From Harmonia axyridis (Eukaryota > Arthropoda > Insecta > Coleoptera > Coccinellidae): a DNA stretch of 64,000 nucleotides. The stretch lies in the NCBI RefSeq assembly GCF_914767665.1, contig NC_059503.1, forward strand, positions 37,448,001-37,512,000, in the 5' to 3' direction. Position 1 is the first letter of the stretch. Each line of letters starts with the position of its first letter. The translations under genes and the position numbers were made by a program. The notes below the pieces were generated by a model, which was not told the origin of the DNA, did not search any database, and saw nothing but the letters and a program-made list of their open reading frames with translations. Below are positions 62,361 to 64,000 of this stretch, piece after piece.

Positions 62361-63599
62361 AAACTCATGCTTTAATGATACGTAATTGGACGTTCGCCAA
62401 AATAAAAGTCAAGCTCAGTGAAATGTCATTGAATTCTTCAAAAGGCAGCACTTCGATTGTAGATCTATTAATAAATAAGAAATTGAAAATGTTATTCATA
62501 TTTTGATTATACGACTTACTTCGCGAAACACCACTCGAGTGGCGCTCTATTGACTCGGTATATAATCGAAATATGTCTATGCTCTTATGATATTATAACT
62601 GATTATTCAATGAATATTGAGTAAATATTCAATGATCAAGCGGATTCTGAGAACATTAAAACGTGTTCAATTCTATGAAAGATTCAAAAACTATGTTTTT
62701 CTGATACAGTTTTGTTAGGGAAGGATGCTACTCCAGTTTCTGTGTGTACATTTTTAAACCCAGAAAAGAAGGATTCATCGGTTCGCAATTAAGAATCAAA
62801 CAATATTTAATCACTGAAATAGAGTAATGTCTAGAAATAGCAATGCATACGGAACAGGAAAGCAAGGTTTTAAATGAAAAACTTTGCAATCGATTAAAAA
62901 GACGGCATTAGATTTCGAATGTAGAATCTTATATTATTAATATTAGAACTCTTTATTGCTTAATTGACGTGTTAGAATCTTATATTCCATTTTCATATTT
63001 TTTTATTGATAAAATCCCAATTCTATTCATGTTTCTTTATTCTTTGGATGAATACCAGTTTTTACTATTGAATAAATAATTTTGATTCAATTGTATCTTT
63101 CAATTTCAATATATGTAATTTCCAGTAATTTTAATATTAATAAAACGATTTGTCCATAGTAAATTACAAAACCTTGTTTTAATAATTCCTGAATAGTGAA
63201 TTAAGTGATCATTCAAACTTTCATTCGTAACTTCACAATTGATTAATTACTCAACTACAGTCCATTCAGGAATTATTGACATCCCGGGTGGCTTTGGAAA
63301 ATCGAAATTAAGTTGGTACTGGCTCATTCAGTAACATTTTGAATTGCAGATTTCGGGTTGGCATTGGCAATGTCATTGACAGGAGGTTAGATTTCAGTTT
63401 GTTTTGATCGAAGAAATTTTGAAACTTAAAAGTTGTATCAATTTCAAACACACATTGATTAGTTAATTTGAGTATTTCTCACAGTACTGTTTGAAAAAAG
63501 AAGAAGGCAAGTCATTACAACCTGGATTATTAGTGGAAGAAAACCTGTGCAATACGATTTCACCTTCAAAGAATCATTGAATGATTTGATTGTTAATTG
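62361..63599. other. AT-rich, nothing recognised
   Basis: No coding signal, terminal repeats or RNA gene that I can support. Confidence 0.4.
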
Positions 63600-63920
63600 T
63601 TACCAAAAGCCGAGCCAAAAGCAATCAATATATCAGCTTGGATGAAATTTGACCAAAAAAAGCATCTGGATTTTAATCAATCAAAGACAACATTACATAA
63701 ACTTAATTGGTTACAAGTTCAAAACAGTTAATAAAAGGAAAATTCTTATTGATAAACAGAAAAATATAATAATAAGTTGAGAACGATTTTATGGTGAATA
63801 CAGAGAATATTTGCAACAAAATGTGAAATTCATTTATCTGGAGGAAACTTGGTTATTTGAAAATGCCAGCATTATTCAACAGTGGACTCTAGAAAGTAAA
63901 CAAAATGTTTTTCAAGTAGG
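63600..63920 (+). pseudogene. decayed DDE transposase (YLDETW box)
   Basis: The plus strand reads NKRKILIDKQKNIIIS, then after a stop ERFYGEYREYLQQNVKFIYL, EETWLFENASIIQQW. The FIYL-D/E-ETW phrase corresponds to the first catalytic box (YLDETW) of an IS630/Tc1-related transposase family; here the aspartate is replaced by glutamate. The region upstream is frameshifted. Dead copy. Confidence 0.5.
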
Positions 63921-64000
63921 GTAAATGCACTGGTTAGCCGACCGGCACTGGTTCTCGACCATTCCGTGATTTGAGATGAAATAATAATAAAAATATATCA

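Overview
The window is nuclear DNA of an insect, possibly a beetle (low confidence on the order). It is AT-rich, has spliced genes with GT-AG introns, and is packed with insect-type transposons. There are two host genes in divergent orientation. The minus-strand gene is strawberry notch (sno), a P-loop helicase-like nuclear coactivator. I could rebuild it as 31 coding exons from 35234 down to 1507, 5,511 coding bases, 1,836 residues, with matching splice phases throughout. The plus-strand gene is an LRRC47 homologue (40167-54655; leucine-rich repeats plus a PheRS-like B3/B4 domain) in four or five exons, with an 11.9 kb last intron.

Layout: 1-1506 is sno downstream flank. 1507-20052 holds the conserved sno core (helicase ATPase domain, acidic linker, C-terminal helicase domain), with introns carrying a hAT-like element, a 5'-truncated LINE, a Tc1 element nested in a fold-back element, and older LINE relics. 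20657-24421 is a 1.3 kb segmental duplication that doubled two sno exons; the spacer holds a MITE inserted in the centre of a palindrome and a second perfect palindrome. 25483-35234 is the sno N-terminal half. It is built from exons that all start and end in phase 1, and it includes a tandem array of six near-identical 36-codon exons (period about 358 bp) and a coding 21-bp minisatellite. One of its introns carries a transposon folded into a long inverted dimer. 35235-40166 is the intergenic region, containing a complete piggyBac element with TTAA duplications and a split first exon.

The LRRC47 introns contain LINE relics, MITEs, a nearly full-length two-ORF LINE with a PHD-finger ORF1 (about 48656-52850, minus), and a flawless 112-bp-arm palindrome with a 4-base loop (53152-53379). 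54656-64000 has no host gene that I can recognise; it is nested LINE fragments, a CpG-rich MITE and a decayed transposase.

I see no prokaryotic operon, CRISPR, rRNA or convincing tRNA gene. The most unusual content is the modular, in-frame exon expansion of sno and the concentration of palindromes and fold-back transposons inside transcribed introns. All family assignments are from recognition of the translated sequence; no database search was run.
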